Source: Roseobacter sp. SK209-2-6 (lineage in GTDB: Bacteria > Pseudomonadota > Alphaproteobacteria > Rhodobacterales > Rhodobacteraceae). From it: a DNA stretch of 64,000 nucleotides. The notes under the pieces are model-generated. The model did no database searches, was not told the origin of the DNA, and saw only the letters and a list, made by a program, of their open reading frames with translations. Where the stretch lies: assembly GCF_000169455.1 (NCBI RefSeq), contig NZ_AAYC01000002.1:1-64000 (forward strand), in the 5' to 3' direction. Made by a program: the position numbers and the translations under genes. Position 1 is the stretch's first letter. Every line of letters begins with the position of its first letter. Of this stretch, positions 63,327 through 64,000 are shown piece after piece.

Positions 63327-64000
63327 CCCTCGCCACATGTGCAGACACAGTCCTTCAGGGCGCCTTTGGCGCCCTGATGTGTTTCCGGTGACGCCTGAGC
63401 GACAGCCTTTGGAAAAAGGGGAGCGCTGCGGCAAGGGAATACTCTCGAACTTGTGCCTTATCTGATTCCTGGGGAGCCTTCTTCATCTGCGCGCGCGCGT
63501 TTCCCTGTTGGCATGGAGGGCGCTTAGGTGAAGAAGGATCTGGAATGCATAATTTTCGCCAAATTTTAACCTTTTGCCCTGCTAAGTGCCTTTGATTTTC
63601 ACGATTGGCTCTGCGCTATGACGAATGCCCATTGTCATTGTCGCGCTGCTGCCCTTATGGTGAGAATGTGGACAGGTGTCTAAAGTTCGGCACCCCTACT
63701 GATGAGTTTCGCTGCAACATGCTTTTGGCCGGCAAGATCCGAGAAAGCTGTGGCAGACCGATTGGCTCCGCTTTTGGCGGAGCAGTTTAGCGCCTCTTGG
63801 GACTGCTCTGCGGGAACGCAGCAGATAGACCCCCGAAGAGGGAAAAATGGCAGAGCCTGGATGAATCCAGCCTGCCGGAGAAGAAACGCGATGACGCGCG
63901 CGAGAGCGAAGAGCATGCAGGCACGAGGACCGGACGTTAGTTCCAGGGCCGTCTCCTGCTGCGCGCCGTCCCAGATCGCCCTGACAAGACACTCCCCCTT
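63327..64000. other. Right edge, no confident gene
   Basis: After the dctD stop there is a hairpin and then AT-mixed sequence without a supported gene. A minus-strand open frame runs from the right edge (about 64000) to 63680, giving about 105 residues with a hydrophobic patch. It shows no family features and may be chance or the end of a gene beyond the window. Confidence 0.4.
63356..63384 (+). terminator. Terminator-like hairpin after dctD
   Basis: CAGGGCGCC and GGCGCCCTG pair perfectly over 9 bp with a 3-base loop, followed by ATGTGTTT. The T-run is weak. Confidence 0.6.

Noticed and set aside
63680-64000. Open frame on the minus strand reaching the right edge.
   Set aside because: No domain, high Cys/Arg/Ser content and no conservation evidence. 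It cannot be judged without the neighbouring sequence.

Overview
The window is alphaproteobacterial chromosome, most likely from the Rhodobacteraceae (Roseobacter group). The signs are a zeta-type F1-ATPase inhibitor, a small-subunit/large-subunit sodium:solute symporter pair, a Hint-domain exoprotein, detached pieces of a split cobalamin methionine synthase, high GC and CTTGAC-type -35 boxes. No rRNA, phage or CRISPR is visible. Three tRNA genes and one intact insertion sequence are present. All functions below come from reading the sequence; no database search was run.

Layout. 0.2-8.3 kb: a reductive pyrimidine (or hydantoin) degradation locus with a RutR-type repressor, an M20 ureidopropionase/carbamoylase, dihydropyrimidinase and a five-gene ABC transporter block. 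A perfect RutR operator lies in the rutR/amidohydrolase gap and a weaker copy lies before the solute-binding gene. 8.5-9.6 kb: a shortened 4Fe-4S protein. 9.6-16.2 kb: a minus-strand operon of symporter subunits, a cNMP/CBS/nucleotidyltransferase-like protein, a membrane-bound DnaQ-type exonuclease and a flavin reductase. 16.4-21.2 kb: adk, acs and an aldehyde dehydrogenase. With the symporter these suggest uptake and activation of acetate-like acids with recycling of AMP. 21.7-24.1 kb: a DUF4856 exported protein and a fatty-acid hydroxylase-family membrane enzyme.

Two identical tRNA-Asn genes (24.4 and 38.7 kb) bracket 14 kb. This segment holds a small AT-richer LysR/secreted-protein pair. 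It also holds a striking cluster: LysR, deiminase-fold enzyme, M20 carbamoylase, betaine-type ABC transporter and two ureohydrolases. Together these look like a catabolic system for an imported guanidino compound with two parallel chemistries. After it come an NTF2-like protein, an orphan histidine kinase and a metallo-beta-lactamase-fold hydrolase.

38.7-42.5 kb is an accessory pocket: non-coding sequence, a Hint protein, an 849-bp IS5/IS427-type element with a frameshifted transposase, and tRNA-Ile(CAU). From 42.5 kb onward are a LysR/Tat-exported MBL pair, purMN, rnd, a lipoprotein, sufE, a WYL regulator/GST pair and DUF1638 with a corrinoid protein. These are followed by a radical SAM enzyme, a tandem HxlR-like regulator with a VOC protein, a homocysteine methyltransferase, an MprF-like protein, the ATPase zeta inhibitor, purCSQ and a DctB/DctD pair. 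The DctD AAA+ module lacks the residues needed for sigma-54 activation.

The most interesting items are the guanidino-compound cluster, the degenerate DctD, the tandem-winged-helix regulator, the symporter/nucleotidyltransferase/exonuclease operon, and the shortened ferredoxin-like protein.
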